NCBI RefSeq assembly: GCF_018403185.1
Contig: NZ_BOSE01000005.1
Span: forward strand, 124,001 to 188,000
DNA length: 64,000 bases
Reading direction: 5' to 3'
Source of the DNA: Paenibacillus montaniterrae
GTDB lineage: Bacteria; Bacillota; Bacilli; Paenibacillales; Paenibacillaceae
The translations under genes and the position numbers were made by a program. Under the pieces are notes generated by a model. That model was not told the DNA's origin, made no database searches, and saw only the letters and a list, made by a program, of their open reading frames with translations. Shown here piece after piece: positions 35,929-45,418 of this stretch. Within the stretch, counting starts at the first letter, position 1. Each line of letters begins with the position of its first letter.

Positions 35929-37734
35929 TTATAGCTTTACCGGCTGCATCAAGCCATCCTTGCCGAAGGTTACAGGATCGATGCAAACCTCACGATGAAA
36001 GCCTTTGCCATCTTTAAACCGAGTTAGCGGCGTTACAAAACGATGATAGGCAATCCAGTATTGATCCTTGCCCGGCTCTTGCATAATCGAATGATGACCT
36101 GTGCCGAGCATTCCTTTGGCAGCGTTTTTGACAAGCACGGGATAATGATACGTAACAGGTCCGTATAAATGCTCGGCTGTGCCGTAATTTACATGATAAT
36201 TTTCGCTGCCTGTATCGTCGCAGGACCAAGTAAAATGATACAAGCCGCCCCGCTTCAACACGGTGACTGCTTCTCTAAAATCATGCAAACCGTCAATGTT
36301 GGCCATCGTGCTCTCTACCACGCTAACCATATCCTCACCAAGCTGCACGATCGCTCCATCCCCGTTGCCAAACAGCATGTAAGAAATTCCATCCTCATCT
36401 GTATAGATGGCAGGATCGATCGTTTGCCCCATTTTGATTGACAAACGCTTCATTTGCTCCATCGTAATAAGCGGCTCAGGCATTGCAGTAAATGGTCCGG
36501 CTGGTGAATCGGCAACTGCTGCACCGATCGCGCTTACGCCGTTTTCCATTTTGCCGCAAAAATAAAAATAGTATTTGCCGTGTTTCTCGGCGATTGCGGG
36601 CGCCCATGCACTTCCAATGGCCCAAGGAACCTGAGGAGACAGCAGATCGACAATTACGCCTTCATCCTGCCAAATCCGCAGGTCAGGGGAAGAAAACACA
36701 TGAAATTGAGTGCCGGACCAGCCCGAAAACCCGTCAGTTGTCGGATAAAGGTAGTAACGATCGCCGAACTTGGCTAGATCAGGATCAGCAAATTGCCCTG
36801 GCAAAGTTTGATGTCCATCGCCATAAGCGGCGAGCAAGCGATTACATTCTTCTCTAGTAATTTGAATAACGCTGCCATGACGCTTTTTAGTAGCTCCCAA
36901 GTCAAAAGAGCCGTCCTCAACTACGCGGAATTCTCCCCTATCCAAATTAGCGCTTAACAGTGGCAGATAGCCTTTGCCTTCGGCAAAGCGGTCAATAATC
37001 AAGCACCATTCCTCGCGGTCGTTAAGCTTGAAAATTTGCGGGCCTTCTACGCCGTAGATCGCCTCTAGCGAAGGGGCTGACACAGGGGTGAATGCATCCT
37101 TTTCCAAAGAAGCTCCTTTTTCCAGCGTAATATTTTTCGTCGTTTCATCCTTCGACAGACGATAATAGCTTCCAGCATGAGCAATAATCGTTGTATCGAT
37201 AATATGATTGTCCTGCTCGATATACAGCTCTGGCTCGCTGAAGGTGCGGAAATCCTTAGTGCGCGCACAGTATATTTTTTGCTTGCGCTCCTCGTTGTCA
37301 AAGTCCTTTGTAGCTGACGCCCAAAATACGAGGAAGTTTTGCGCCTGCTCATCATAAATCGCTTCCGGCGCCCATACACAGCCTGCTCCTTCTATGCCAA
37401 GCGTTACCGCCCAAGGCTCTGACCAGCTAACCAAATCCTGCGATTGCCAGACGATAATATCGCGGCTGCCTTCATTTACCGCTACATCCCAGCCCTTCCC
37501 GTTAGCAATCCTAAGATCCGTTGCAATGATATAGAAGCTGTTGTCTCGAGGCGAACGAATAATAAACGGATCACGAACGCCCTGCTCTCCCAAGCCGGAA
37601 CGAAGCACAGGCTGACCATTGTTTAGATCCTTCCAATACAAGCCATCCTCACTATATGAGAAATAGACCTGTTCCCCATCCGGCTGCTCACCGATAAAAT
37701 GAGCAAGTAAATACCCGTAGTACGCAGTTGACAT
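35929..37734 (-). CDS. Tandem double-domain GH43 glycosidase
   Basis: 601 residues from ATG 37734 (GGAGGAA 8 nt upstream). Two complete propellers: residues about 1-295 resemble the single-domain GH43 at 20584-21525 (GVRDPFIIRS, WAPEAIYD, HIIDTTIIAHAGSYY, GVEGPQIFK); residues about 310-601 are a second, different GH43 (FADPDLAKFGDRYYLY for the Asp base, TIDPAIYTDEDG for the second Asp, DFREAVTVLKRGGLYHF for the acid Glu). No signal peptide, so cytoplasmic. The combination suggests two successive cleavages on one arabinose- or xylose-containing oligosaccharide. Repeat P and R1/MITE sequence lie upstream. Confidence 0.85.
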   Translation of the reverse strand: MSTAYYGYLLAHFIGEQPDGEQVYFSYSEDGLYWKDLNNGQPVLRSGLGEQGVRDPFIIRSPRDNSFYIIATDLRIANGKGWDVAVNEGSRDIIVWQSQDLVSWSEPWAVTLGIEGAGCVWAPEAIYDEQAQNFLVFWASATKDFDNEERKQKIYCARTKDFRTFSEPELYIEQDNHIIDTTIIAHAGSYYRLSKDETTKNITLEKGASLEKDAFTPVSAPSLEAIYGVEGPQIFKLNDREEWCLIIDRFAEGKGYLPLLSANLDRGEFRVVEDGSFDLGATKKRHGSVIQITREECNRLLAAYGDGHQTLPGQFADPDLAKFGDRYYLYPTTDGFSGWSGTQFHVFSSPDLRIWQDEGVIVDLLSPQVPWAIGSAWAPAIAEKHGKYYFYFCGKMENGVSAIGAAVADSPAGPFTAMPEPLITMEQMKRLSIKMGQTIDPAIYTDEDGISYMLFGNGDGAIVQLGEDMVSVVESTMANIDGLHDFREAVTVLKRGGLYHFTWSCDDTGSENYHVNYGTAEHLYGPVTYHYPVLVKNAAKGMLGTGHHSIMQEPGKDQYWIAYHRFVTPLTRFKDGKGFHREVCIDPVTFGKDGLMQPVKL

Positions 37735-37864
37735 AACCATTTCCTCCTGAACGTTGATTTACCTTTGAAGTAAAGATGATGTTAAATCATAATAATAGAA
37801 TTTATAAATATATGAATCTATTAGCTATTATACTAAACTTGCCGGAAATTTTGAACTACCTCTT

Positions 37865-37995
37865 CAGCGCTACGGAGCAATGCATCCTCCAGCCGCTTTT
37901 TAAATCGTAATGCCCTTATTTTAATTTTTATGGTTGCATTTCGATGTTAAAGGCGGCACACTTCGTTTTTCGGATGCATTGCTCCTTCGCTGTAG
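37865..37995 (-). repeat. Repeat P, copy 3
   Basis: Left arm GGAGCAATGCATCC pairs perfectly with GGATGCATTGCTCC, and GCCGC pairs with GGCGGC. Both differ from copies 1 and 2 in a matched way. It lies about 130 nt upstream of the double GH43 start. Confidence 0.85.
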
Positions 37996-38004
37996 ATTTT
38001 TTGA

Positions 38005-38240
38005 ATGCAGGACCAAGAAGGCTTGGACGCTAGTGAAAACATGGAGTGCTAGGGCGTGTATGCAAACTCAGAAGGGAGCAGATTATGCCGAATGTTCGTT
38101 CCATGCAAGGCGCTTTTTCGAAGGCGTACCGGGTGTACGTCAAGGAAAGGCAACGCAGTAGGGGGCGAAAAGGCGGGGTAAGATGCCCCTAAGCGGGTTT
38201 GCATTCACGCCCTAGCTGCGGCACTACTTTGTGAGCACTT
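38005..38240 (-). repeat. Degenerate R1 copy split by a MITE-like insertion
   Basis: AGGACCAAGAAGGCTTGGAC, GCTAGTGAAAAC and ATGGAGTGC (38010-38049) correspond to R1. After the 161-bp insertion the R1 match resumes with GCTGCGGC and TTTGTGAGCAC (38215-38239). From there to 38470 only faint R1-like fragments (CGTCGAATAAGACGCTACAC near 38370) are visible; no gene is seen. Confidence 0.7.
38050..38214. mobile_element. MITE-like element, copy 1 (161 bp, TA-flanked)
   Basis: Terminal inverted repeats GGGCGTGTATGCAAAC and GTTTGCATTCACGCCC (one mismatch) enclose 161 bp at 38052-38212, with TA on each side. It has no coding potential. Its interior is similar to that of copy 2 in the opposite orientation. 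The transposase source is unknown; TA duplication would fit IS630/Tc1-type or some IS5-type elements. Confidence 0.75.
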
Positions 38241-38473
38241 TAAAGGGCTGTACAGAAGTAGGGTTACAGAGAAGGTTTAAAGAATCCTGGTAACCTTAAT
38301 GAATCAGATTGGAGTTTATCGAAATCTAATGAATATACACAACGTTATTGACGATAAACTTCCCTGGTTATAGTGAAAATCGTCGAATAAGACGCTACAC
38401 ATTCATTAGAACCGAGAACACCCTCAATTGTCTCAAATAACGTTCTCCAGTTTCCTTAGCCTTTTAACCTCCC

Positions 38474-38660
38474 TTCCAAATAAAGGTTCAAAACTCGGCT
38501 TTCAGGACCAAGAAGATGGCACGATACTAGAAGGCGAGGAGCGCAGCGTAGGCCAGAAGCTACGTGAGCACCGCAGCCTTCGGTAGCGTGCCATATTCGA
38601 CGTCGAGTAAGCTTCGAAGCGACACATCGTCATCAAAGTCGGATTTTTGAGCCTACCTCT
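38474..38660 (-). repeat. Repeat R1, copy G
   Basis: A full copy, nearly identical to the adjoining copy H. It contains GAGGAGCGCAGCGTAGG, GTAGCGTGCCATATTCGACG and CATCGTCATCAAAGTCGG. The right arm is GGATTTTTGAGCC. Confidence 0.88.
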
Positions 38661-38845
38661 ACCAATGAAAGGCTCAAAAATTCGGCTTTCAGGACCAAGA
38701 AGATGGCACGATACTAGAAGGCGAGGAGCGCAGCGTAGGCCAAAAGCTACGTGAGCACCGCAGCCTTCGGTAGCGTGCCATATTCGACGTCGAGTAAGCT
38801 TCGAAGCGACACATCGTCATCAAAGTCGGATTTTTGAGCCTACCT
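38661..38845 (-). repeat. Repeat R1, copy H, adjoining the GH88 stop codon
   Basis: Terminal arms AGGCTCAAAAATTCGGCTTT and AAAGTCGGATTTTTGAGCCT can pair over about 20 bp. It ends at the TAG stop (38846-38848). It forms a tandem pair with copy G, offset about 187 bp. Confidence 0.9.
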
Positions 38846-39970
38846 CTACCAGAATAGATCTTTGTGACCTTGTAGCCAGGCAATCCCCTCTGCAAAATAA
38901 TAGTCGCCGTAGATGAGCGGCACATCTATATTTCTCGACTCTGGAAAATGGCTCGTTCCGTGCAAAATCAAGCCTTCCTCATCCTCCCGATCCCAAGCAC
39001 CATAATGGCTGTACAGCGACTGCAATATTTTTTCGCCGGCAGCGCGGTACATGGACTGCTCGCTCTCATTTACGAGGGAAGACAACAGCAACAGGCCCGT
39101 AGCGGCACAAGCACCAGCTGAAGAGTCACGATATTTAGTTACCTCTGGCGGCAGTCTGAAATCCCAATGTGGCACATAATCCTCTGGAAGATTGGCAATA
39201 AAATAATGCGCAACCTTTTTGGCTGCCTCCAAATAAGCTGTGTTGCCCGTATGCTTGTAGCCAAGCGCCATACCATACAGCGCCCACGAAGTGCCGCGCG
39301 ACCATGCCGATTCAGGGGCGTAGCCTTGCCCGCCAAGCACCTTCACTTGTTCCCCGGTTTGCGGGTCGAATACAACAATATGATTAACAGATCCGTCTGC
39401 GCGAATAAAATGCTCCAGAACCGTATTCGTATGCTCGATTGCAATATGCTTATATCGCGGATCGCCACTTACTTCAGATGCCCAGTAGAGCAGCGGCATG
39501 TTCATCATGCAATCAATAATCGCCCAGCCGGCATTCTCATCTCCTGGCCTCCACGGATTCCAAGCGCGAATATAGCGGCCTTTTATATTAAATCTCGCAG
39601 CAAGCAAATTCGCGGCAAGCAATGCCCGTCGCTTCGAGCTTTCTTCACCTAGCAGCTTGTATCTCGCCACACTTGTAAGCGTCCACATAAATCCGATATC
39701 GTGATCAAGCGGATAATAGTCAAGCATGACCTGGTCAAGCTGCTGCTCACATGATTCTGCGTATGCGCGCAAGCGCTCATCCTTCGTATCGCGATAGATA
39801 AGCCATAGCAAGCCTGGCCAAAATCCAGCCGTCCACCATGACGCTCGTTCAAGCTGATAACGTCCGTCTACAGATGCATGCGGAAATCCGTCCGCAATTC
39901 TTTCGCTCGTTTTCGAAACCTTCTGCACAATACTGCGCCAAGCCTCTTCATACCATAATGCCTCGCCCAT
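38846..39970 (-). CDS. GH88 unsaturated glucuronyl hydrolase
   Basis: 374 residues, no signal peptide (cytoplasmic). The alpha6/alpha6-barrel signatures match unsaturated glucuronyl hydrolases: LDHDIGFMW carries Asp91 and IIDCMMNMPLLYWAS carries Asp153, spaced as the catalytic pair (Asp88/Asp149) of the Bacillus GL1 enzyme. It removes the 4,5-unsaturated uronate left by polysaccharide lyases. The start ATG follows AAGGAGGCAGG. R1 copies H and G follow the stop codon. The next upstream gene is uxaC (hexuronate isomerase), which fits the product's fate. Confidence 0.9.
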   Translation of the reverse strand: MGEALWYEEAWRSIVQKVSKTSERIADGFPHASVDGRYQLERASWWTAGFWPGLLWLIYRDTKDERLRAYAESCEQQLDQVMLDYYPLDHDIGFMWTLTSVARYKLLGEESSKRRALLAANLLAARFNIKGRYIRAWNPWRPGDENAGWAIIDCMMNMPLLYWASEVSGDPRYKHIAIEHTNTVLEHFIRADGSVNHIVVFDPQTGEQVKVLGGQGYAPESAWSRGTSWALYGMALGYKHTGNTAYLEAAKKVAHYFIANLPEDYVPHWDFRLPPEVTKYRDSSAGACAATGLLLLSSLVNESEQSMYRAAGEKILQSLYSHYGAWDREDEEGLILHGTSHFPESRNIDVPLIYGDYYFAEGIAWLQGHKDLFW

Positions 39971-40228
39971 AAACCTGCCTCCTTGAGATGATGTACTTTC
40001 AAATTGAGTTCAGTGTCTCACACTTTGCTGCCATGCACAATTACTGGAAACGGACGATAATTATAGTAATGCCAAGTCTTGGACGAAAATCGCAGCGAAA
40101 GGTGCAAAATACTTAATCGTTCAGCGGAATGCTTTAGTTTAGTTGTTAATCCTGTAATTGATATATTAATCGAGCTAATAAAGTTGCGCCGCCCCTAAAG
40201 CGCATTATCTATAGCCCCTTCAACATCA

Positions 40229-40266
40229 AATAGCCATTCATCGATCAAAATCGACGAATGGCTATT
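40229..40266 (-). terminator. Hairpin downstream of uxaC, terminator-like
   Basis: AATAGCCATTC-TCGAT pairs with ATCGA-GAATGGCTATT around a short A-rich loop. The T-run on either strand is weak. It lies in the 478-bp gap between the GH88 start and the uxaC stop; nothing else was recognised there. Confidence 0.55.
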
Positions 40267-40447
40267 AACTGGTAAACTATGCTGGATAGTCCTTATATAA
40301 AACTGGCATTACACTACCTGCGATTCAGCTTTTTTAGTATCAAGATTAATAGGCTACAATTACCCACGGCAATCCATAGCATAGCATAAAAAGGAGAGCT
40401 TTCCGAGGATACGAGTGTCATTCGCTCCTTACTCCATACCTTACTTT

Positions 40448-41863
40448 CTACTTCGCGCCAAAGTTAAAATATTGCTCAGCGTTGCGATAGCAGATCCCTT
40501 CGACAATCGAGCCCAGCAGCTCCATATCATGCGGTACTAATCCCGCTTCAACCCAGTCGCCAAGCAAATTGCACAAAATGCGACGGAAATATTCATGGCG
40601 CGGGTAAGAGAGAAAGCTGCGTGAATCCGTCAGCATGCCGACAAAACGAGCTAGCAGCCCCATATTGGCAAGCGATTTCATCTGTGCAAGCATACCATCG
40701 ATTGTATCGTTGAACCACCAGGCAGAACCGAGCTGAATTTTCCCGGGAATACCGCCGCCCTGGAAGCTGCCAATGATTGAAGCAAGCACATCGTTGTCAG
40801 CCGCATTCAGCGAATACAAGATTGTGCGAGGCAGCCCGCCTCCACGCTCCATCCCGTCCAGCAGCTTGACAAGCGGCTCAGCGAGCGGTCCGTCGTTAAT
40901 AGAATCATAGCCTGTATCAGGACCAAGCTTGTCATACATCGCGCTATTGTTGTTGCGATGCGCTTTAATATGAAGCTGCATCGTCCAGCCAAGCTCAGCA
41001 TATAGCCGTCCCAGGTAGAGCAGTGTATAAGACTTATATGCCGCTTCCTCTTCAAGCGATACAGCCTCGCCGCGCAACGCCTTCTCATAAATCGCTGCCG
41101 CTTGCTCCTTCGTTGCCTCCGCATACATCACCTTGTCGATCGCATGATCAGACAACAGGCAGCCTGTATCATGGAAATATTGCACGCGTGCGCCAAGTGC
41201 CTTCAGCAATTGCTCATAGTCGCCAAGCTGATAGCCGCTAACCTCTTCCAGCCGCTGCAGCCAAGGCAAAAATGTCGCGCGGTTAATTTCCAACGCCTTG
41301 TCCGGGCGGAAAGATGGCCTTACCTGAAAGCCAAGCTCCTGCTCCTCGCTTAGCTTGCGATGATATTCCAGCGTATCAGCCGGATCATCGGTTGTGCATA
41401 CTACGCGCACATTGGAGCCTCGAATTAAGCCGCGCGGTGTAAAGCTCTGCTCGCCAAGACGCGCATTCGCTTTCTCCCATATAACTGGAGCATTTTTCTC
41501 ATTAATAAGCTCATCAATGCCAAACAATCTGCGCAGCTCCAAATGCGACCAATGATAGAGCGGATTGCCCAAGGTCATCGGTACAGTTTTGGCATAGGCT
41601 AGAAAACGATCATAGTCGCTTACGCCTTCCCCGCCTGTTACATACTGCTCTTCAATGCCATTGGCACGCATTGCACGCCACTTATAATGATCGCCATACA
41701 GCCATACCTCGGTCAAATTGGCGAATGGCTTATCTTCATAGATCGCTTTTGGGTCCAGATGACAATGGTAGTCAATAATCGGCATCGACTTGGCAAATTG
41801 CTCATACAGCGTTACAGCCGTTTCTGTATTCAGTAGAAACTGCTCATCCATAAATGCTTTCAT
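40448..41863 (-). CDS. uxaC: Glucuronate (uronate) isomerase
   Basis: 471 residues, the usual UxaC length. The amidohydrolase-like metal motif IIDYHCHLDP (His33, His35) is followed by the UxaC-typical KPFANLTEVWLYGDHYKWR; later SLNAADNDVLASIIG and MLTDSRSFLSYPRHEYFRR are family-specific. It converts glucuronate to fructuronate and galacturonate to tagaturonate in the cytoplasm. The start follows GAGGTGAAAGCGG. It lies 22 nt after an oxidoreductase gene, so probably an operon. UxaB and UxaA for the next steps are encoded 20 kb away (60810-63862). Confidence 0.95.
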   Translation of the reverse strand: MKAFMDEQFLLNTETAVTLYEQFAKSMPIIDYHCHLDPKAIYEDKPFANLTEVWLYGDHYKWRAMRANGIEEQYVTGGEGVSDYDRFLAYAKTVPMTLGNPLYHWSHLELRRLFGIDELINEKNAPVIWEKANARLGEQSFTPRGLIRGSNVRVVCTTDDPADTLEYHRKLSEEQELGFQVRPSFRPDKALEINRATFLPWLQRLEEVSGYQLGDYEQLLKALGARVQYFHDTGCLLSDHAIDKVMYAEATKEQAAAIYEKALRGEAVSLEEEAAYKSYTLLYLGRLYAELGWTMQLHIKAHRNNNSAMYDKLGPDTGYDSINDGPLAEPLVKLLDGMERGGGLPRTILYSLNAADNDVLASIIGSFQGGGIPGKIQLGSAWWFNDTIDGMLAQMKSLANMGLLARFVGMLTDSRSFLSYPRHEYFRRILCNLLGDWVEAGLVPHDMELLGSIVEGICYRNAEQYFNFGAK

Positions 41864-41884
41864 CCGCTTTCACCTCACTCGTAC

Positions 41885-43177
41885 TTATTGATAAAACTTG
41901 ACTAGCTCATCCACCTTGACGGCCTGCCCTGTGCGAATTGATTTGTTCGCTGCAATTCCCGTCAAAATTGAACGCGCGCCATCTACATGGTTGGCAGCTC
42001 GATTGAACTCGTCGTACTCCGGAACGCCAAACAAATCGTTCAGCAGCACTGGATCGCCACCACCATGACCGCCTTCTCCTGTTACAAATTCAGCTTTATA
42101 CGGCTCGCCAAACATCGGGAATACTAAAATGCTTACACCCTTTACCGCTCCCTCCAGCGCCTTGTCTCCGCCGGAATTAACATAGGACTGCTCAACAATT
42201 TTCATCTCAATCCGGCCTTTCGTGCCGTTAAAAGCAATATTGTAGCCTTCCCACGGCAAGTATGCATTAAGCGAATAGGTTAGCTGAGCTTTATTTTTAT
42301 ATTTTACCAGCACGCTCATCGTATCTTCAATTGAAATACCATCGCCAAACACGCTCTGGTCGCGTTTGTACCCGTCCTCCGCTTCGGCATCCAAGTACAT
42401 CGCTTTCAAATGCTCATTGCTGTCCAGCGGCAATGCGAACGGATCGTCCTGTGCATTCGGATGACCAGTTGCACGATCGTAAAATTTCGTTACGCCGCGA
42501 TTTTCTGCATTTTCACGACCGTAGAACAGCAAATCCCCCATTGCAAACACCGTATCCGGCTGAGAGCCGATCCAGAAATTAACGAGATCAAAGTGATGCG
42601 TAGATTTGTGTACAAGCAAGCCGCCGCTATTGCGCTTGTCGCGATGCCATCTGCGGAAATAGTCTGCGCCGTGCTGGGTATTCAGCAGCCATTCGAAATG
42701 AATAGACGTAACATCGCCGATGACACCGCTTGCAATCAGCTCGCGTGCTTTCGTATGATGCGGCGCATAACGATAGTTGAACGTAACGCGCACATTGCGG
42801 CCTGTCCGTTCTACTGCGTCAAGGATTTCCTGGCATTTCTCCTCATCAACCGTCATCGGCTTCTCGGTAATAACATCACAGCCAAGCTCCATTGCGCGAA
42901 TAATATACGAATGATGCGTGCGATCAACGCTCGTCACAATAACAAAATCCGGTTTTTCAGTCTCGATCATTTTGTCGAACTCTTCGCTTTTGTAGGTGCG
43001 AACAGCATTGTAATCGTATTTTTCCTGCAGCAGCTTATTGGCATAGTTCATACGCGTCTGATTCACATCACAAAAAGCGAGCAATTCCGACGTCTCTCTA
43101 TATGTTGTCGCGATTGCCGAATAGAAAAACTCTGCGCGTCCACCGGCGCCAACCTGTACATATTTTTTCTTCGTCAT
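41885..43177 (-). CDS. Gfo/Idh/MocA-family oxidoreductase upstream of uxaC
   Basis: 430 residues from ATG 43177 (AAGGAGAGC about 10 nt upstream; the longer frame to 43198 would include the site). The Rossmann N terminus YVQVGAGGRAEFFYSA and the EKP signature VITEKPMTVDEEKC are present; the C-terminal domain is longer than average. Probably acts on a sugar or uronate derivative in the same pathway as uxaC. It is divergent from an AraC regulator across 128 bp containing a 9-bp palindrome. Confidence 0.87.
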   Translation of the reverse strand: MTKKKYVQVGAGGRAEFFYSAIATTYRETSELLAFCDVNQTRMNYANKLLQEKYDYNAVRTYKSEEFDKMIETEKPDFVIVTSVDRTHHSYIIRAMELGCDVITEKPMTVDEEKCQEILDAVERTGRNVRVTFNYRYAPHHTKARELIASGVIGDVTSIHFEWLLNTQHGADYFRRWHRDKRNSGGLLVHKSTHHFDLVNFWIGSQPDTVFAMGDLLFYGRENAENRGVTKFYDRATGHPNAQDDPFALPLDSNEHLKAMYLDAEAEDGYKRDQSVFGDGISIEDTMSVLVKYKNKAQLTYSLNAYLPWEGYNIAFNGTKGRIEMKIVEQSYVNSGGDKALEGAVKGVSILVFPMFGEPYKAEFVTGEGGHGGGDPVLLNDLFGVPEYDEFNRAANHVDGARSILTGIAANKSIRTGQAVKVDELVKFYQ

Positions 43178-43195
43178 CTTATCAGCTCTCCTTGT

Positions 43196-43220
43196 CATTT
43201 AATGGCCTATGCATTAAATG
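43196..43220. promoter_or_regulatory. Palindromic operator candidate in divergent promoter region
   Basis: CATTTAATG and CATTAAATG are perfect inverted 9-mers with a 7-nt spacer, immediately upstream of the ribosome binding site of the 41885-43177 gene and 86 nt from the divergent AraC-type gene. The regulator is presumably that AraC protein. Confidence 0.45.
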
Positions 43221-43305
43221 TACAGCAAAATATCATCATTTTCCTCGTATATTATGCTAATATTAAGAAAACCTCTTATATTTTGTCGTCAAGGAGACGT
43301 TTCAT

Positions 43306-44169
43306 ATGAAAATAAAAAGCAAGCTGCAGTATGGCAACCCGCTAGAGCCTTTATATGTAGAATACAATCGACGCAAAGGTCATTTTTCCATGCAAAGCAG
43401 CCATATGCATAGTCATTATGAGCTGTACTATTTATTTGCCGGACAGCGTGTCTATTTTATTAAGGATCGTTCCTACACGATCCAGGCTGGCGACTTTGTC
43501 ATTATTCCAAGCGATGTCGTGCACCGTACCTTGGATAGCGGCGTGCCTGACCATGAGCGGATGGTGCTTTATTTTAACGACAGCTATTTTGCGCAATTTC
43601 CTTCCGCGGATGCGGAGCTGCTGCTTGCTCCATTCCGCAGCTCGCATCATATTTTCAAGGTTATGCCGGGTGAAAGACTGCAGCTGGAGCAGCGTCTATA
43701 TACGATGCTGCATGAAATTCAAGAGCAACCGCCCGGCTATCGACTGACCGTTCAGCATACCGCTGCCGCTGCCTTGCTGTATGTGGCGCGCCAGATGCAG
43801 CATGCCGAGCCTGATCCTGCCGCCGATCAACTGTCGCCAACTGAAGCAAAAATGATGGAAGTTGCCCAGTATATTAATGCACATTTTCGCGAGACCTTGA
43901 CGCTGGAGCTGCTTAGCAGCAAATTTTTCCTTAGCGAAAGCTATTTAAGCCGCACCTTCAAAAAGCTTACCGGCTTCGCCTTTACGGAGTACGTCGGGAT
44001 GACGCGAGTGAAGGAAGCGCAAAAGCTGCTGCGCGAGACGGACAAGCGAATTACCGATATTTCCGAGGAAGTCGGCTTTGGCAGCTTCGCTCATTTCGAG
44101 AAGGTATTCAAGGAGCTTACCCGCCTCTCGCCGCGCGAGTATCGCTCGCAATTTCGAGATCAAGCTTGA
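43306..44169 (+). CDS. AraC-family regulator divergent from the oxidoreductase-uxaC genes
   Basis: 287 residues. The N-terminal cupin sensor has HMHSHYELYYLFAGQR and IQAGDFVIIPSDVVH. The C-terminal double helix-turn-helix has LELLSSKFFLSESYLSRTF and ITDISEEVGFGSFAHFEKVF. AAGGAG lies 12 nt upstream of the start. It is closely related to the AraC gene at 56382-57197 (same cupin wording). Predicted to control uronate catabolism genes in response to a sugar ligand. Confidence 0.9.
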   Translation: MKIKSKLQYGNPLEPLYVEYNRRKGHFSMQSSHMHSHYELYYLFAGQRVYFIKDRSYTIQAGDFVIIPSDVVHRTLDSGVPDHERMVLYFNDSYFAQFPSADAELLLAPFRSSHHIFKVMPGERLQLEQRLYTMLHEIQEQPPGYRLTVQHTAAAALLYVARQMQHAEPDPAADQLSPTEAKMMEVAQYINAHFRETLTLELLSSKFFLSESYLSRTFKKLTGFAFTEYVGMTRVKEAQKLLRETDKRITDISEEVGFGSFAHFEKVFKELTRLSPREYRSQFRDQA

Positions 44170-44197
44170 TGGCAAGACGTAAAAGGGAATGGCTTGA

Positions 44198-44276
44198 AAA
44201 AAGAACATCCGCCCTTTAACAAGAAGCATGCAGCTTGCAATGCTGATCTTCCTGTCAGAGTAGATGTCCTTCTCTT
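44198..44276. terminator. Bidirectional terminator between AraC and collagen-like genes
   Basis: AAGAACATC and ACAAGAAG pair imperfectly with TCTTCCTGT and GATGTCCTT. On the minus strand it is followed by TTCTTTTTTC; on the plus strand by CTCTTTGTGCTCTT. A similar structure follows the GH42 gene (45304-45382). Confidence 0.6.
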
Positions 44277-44325
44277 TGTGCTCTTCAGTCGCTATGAACC
44301 CAGGGACGTGTATGTTAAAACTCAG

Positions 44326-45114
<789 letters not shown>

Positions 45115-45303
45115 TTCTGCCAAACTCCTTTATATTAGTGTAGCTCTCGGTAATTGCCGAGACGATTAAGGCTAGCATTCTCTATCCATGCAAAAAATGC
45201 TATTTCGACAACATGGGGTTCTCGGTATATTATTATCAATGCTACAGCTATTGATATGACTCATTCCAGGAATATATGCTCAAAGTTTATGCTCAACAAA
45301 ACG

Positions 45304-45382
45304 GCAAAAAAAGGACACCGACTCTATAACAAGAAGACCGCCTTTACAGCGCTAATCTTCCTGTTTCAAGAGGATGCCCTTT
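45304..45382 (-). terminator. Long-stem terminator of the GH42 gene
   Basis: On the minus strand AAGGGCATCC, TCTTGAAACAGGAAGA pairs imperfectly with TCTTCTTGTT, AGTCGGTGTCCTT and is followed by TTTTTTGCC. The 45115-45303 stretch upstream of the collagen-like gene shows no gene. Confidence 0.7.
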
Positions 45383-45418
45383 ATCTGAACTTTCTATTGA
45401 GATTCTTTCGTACTCTAT

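Noticed and set aside
38217..38470. Possible gene between the MITE copy and R1 copy G
   Set aside because: No frame with a start site; only degraded R1-like fragments are visible.
42410..43309. 299-residue plus-strand open frame
   Set aside because: It lies wholly opposite a convincing Gfo/Idh/MocA gene, has no recognisable domain and no ribosome site.
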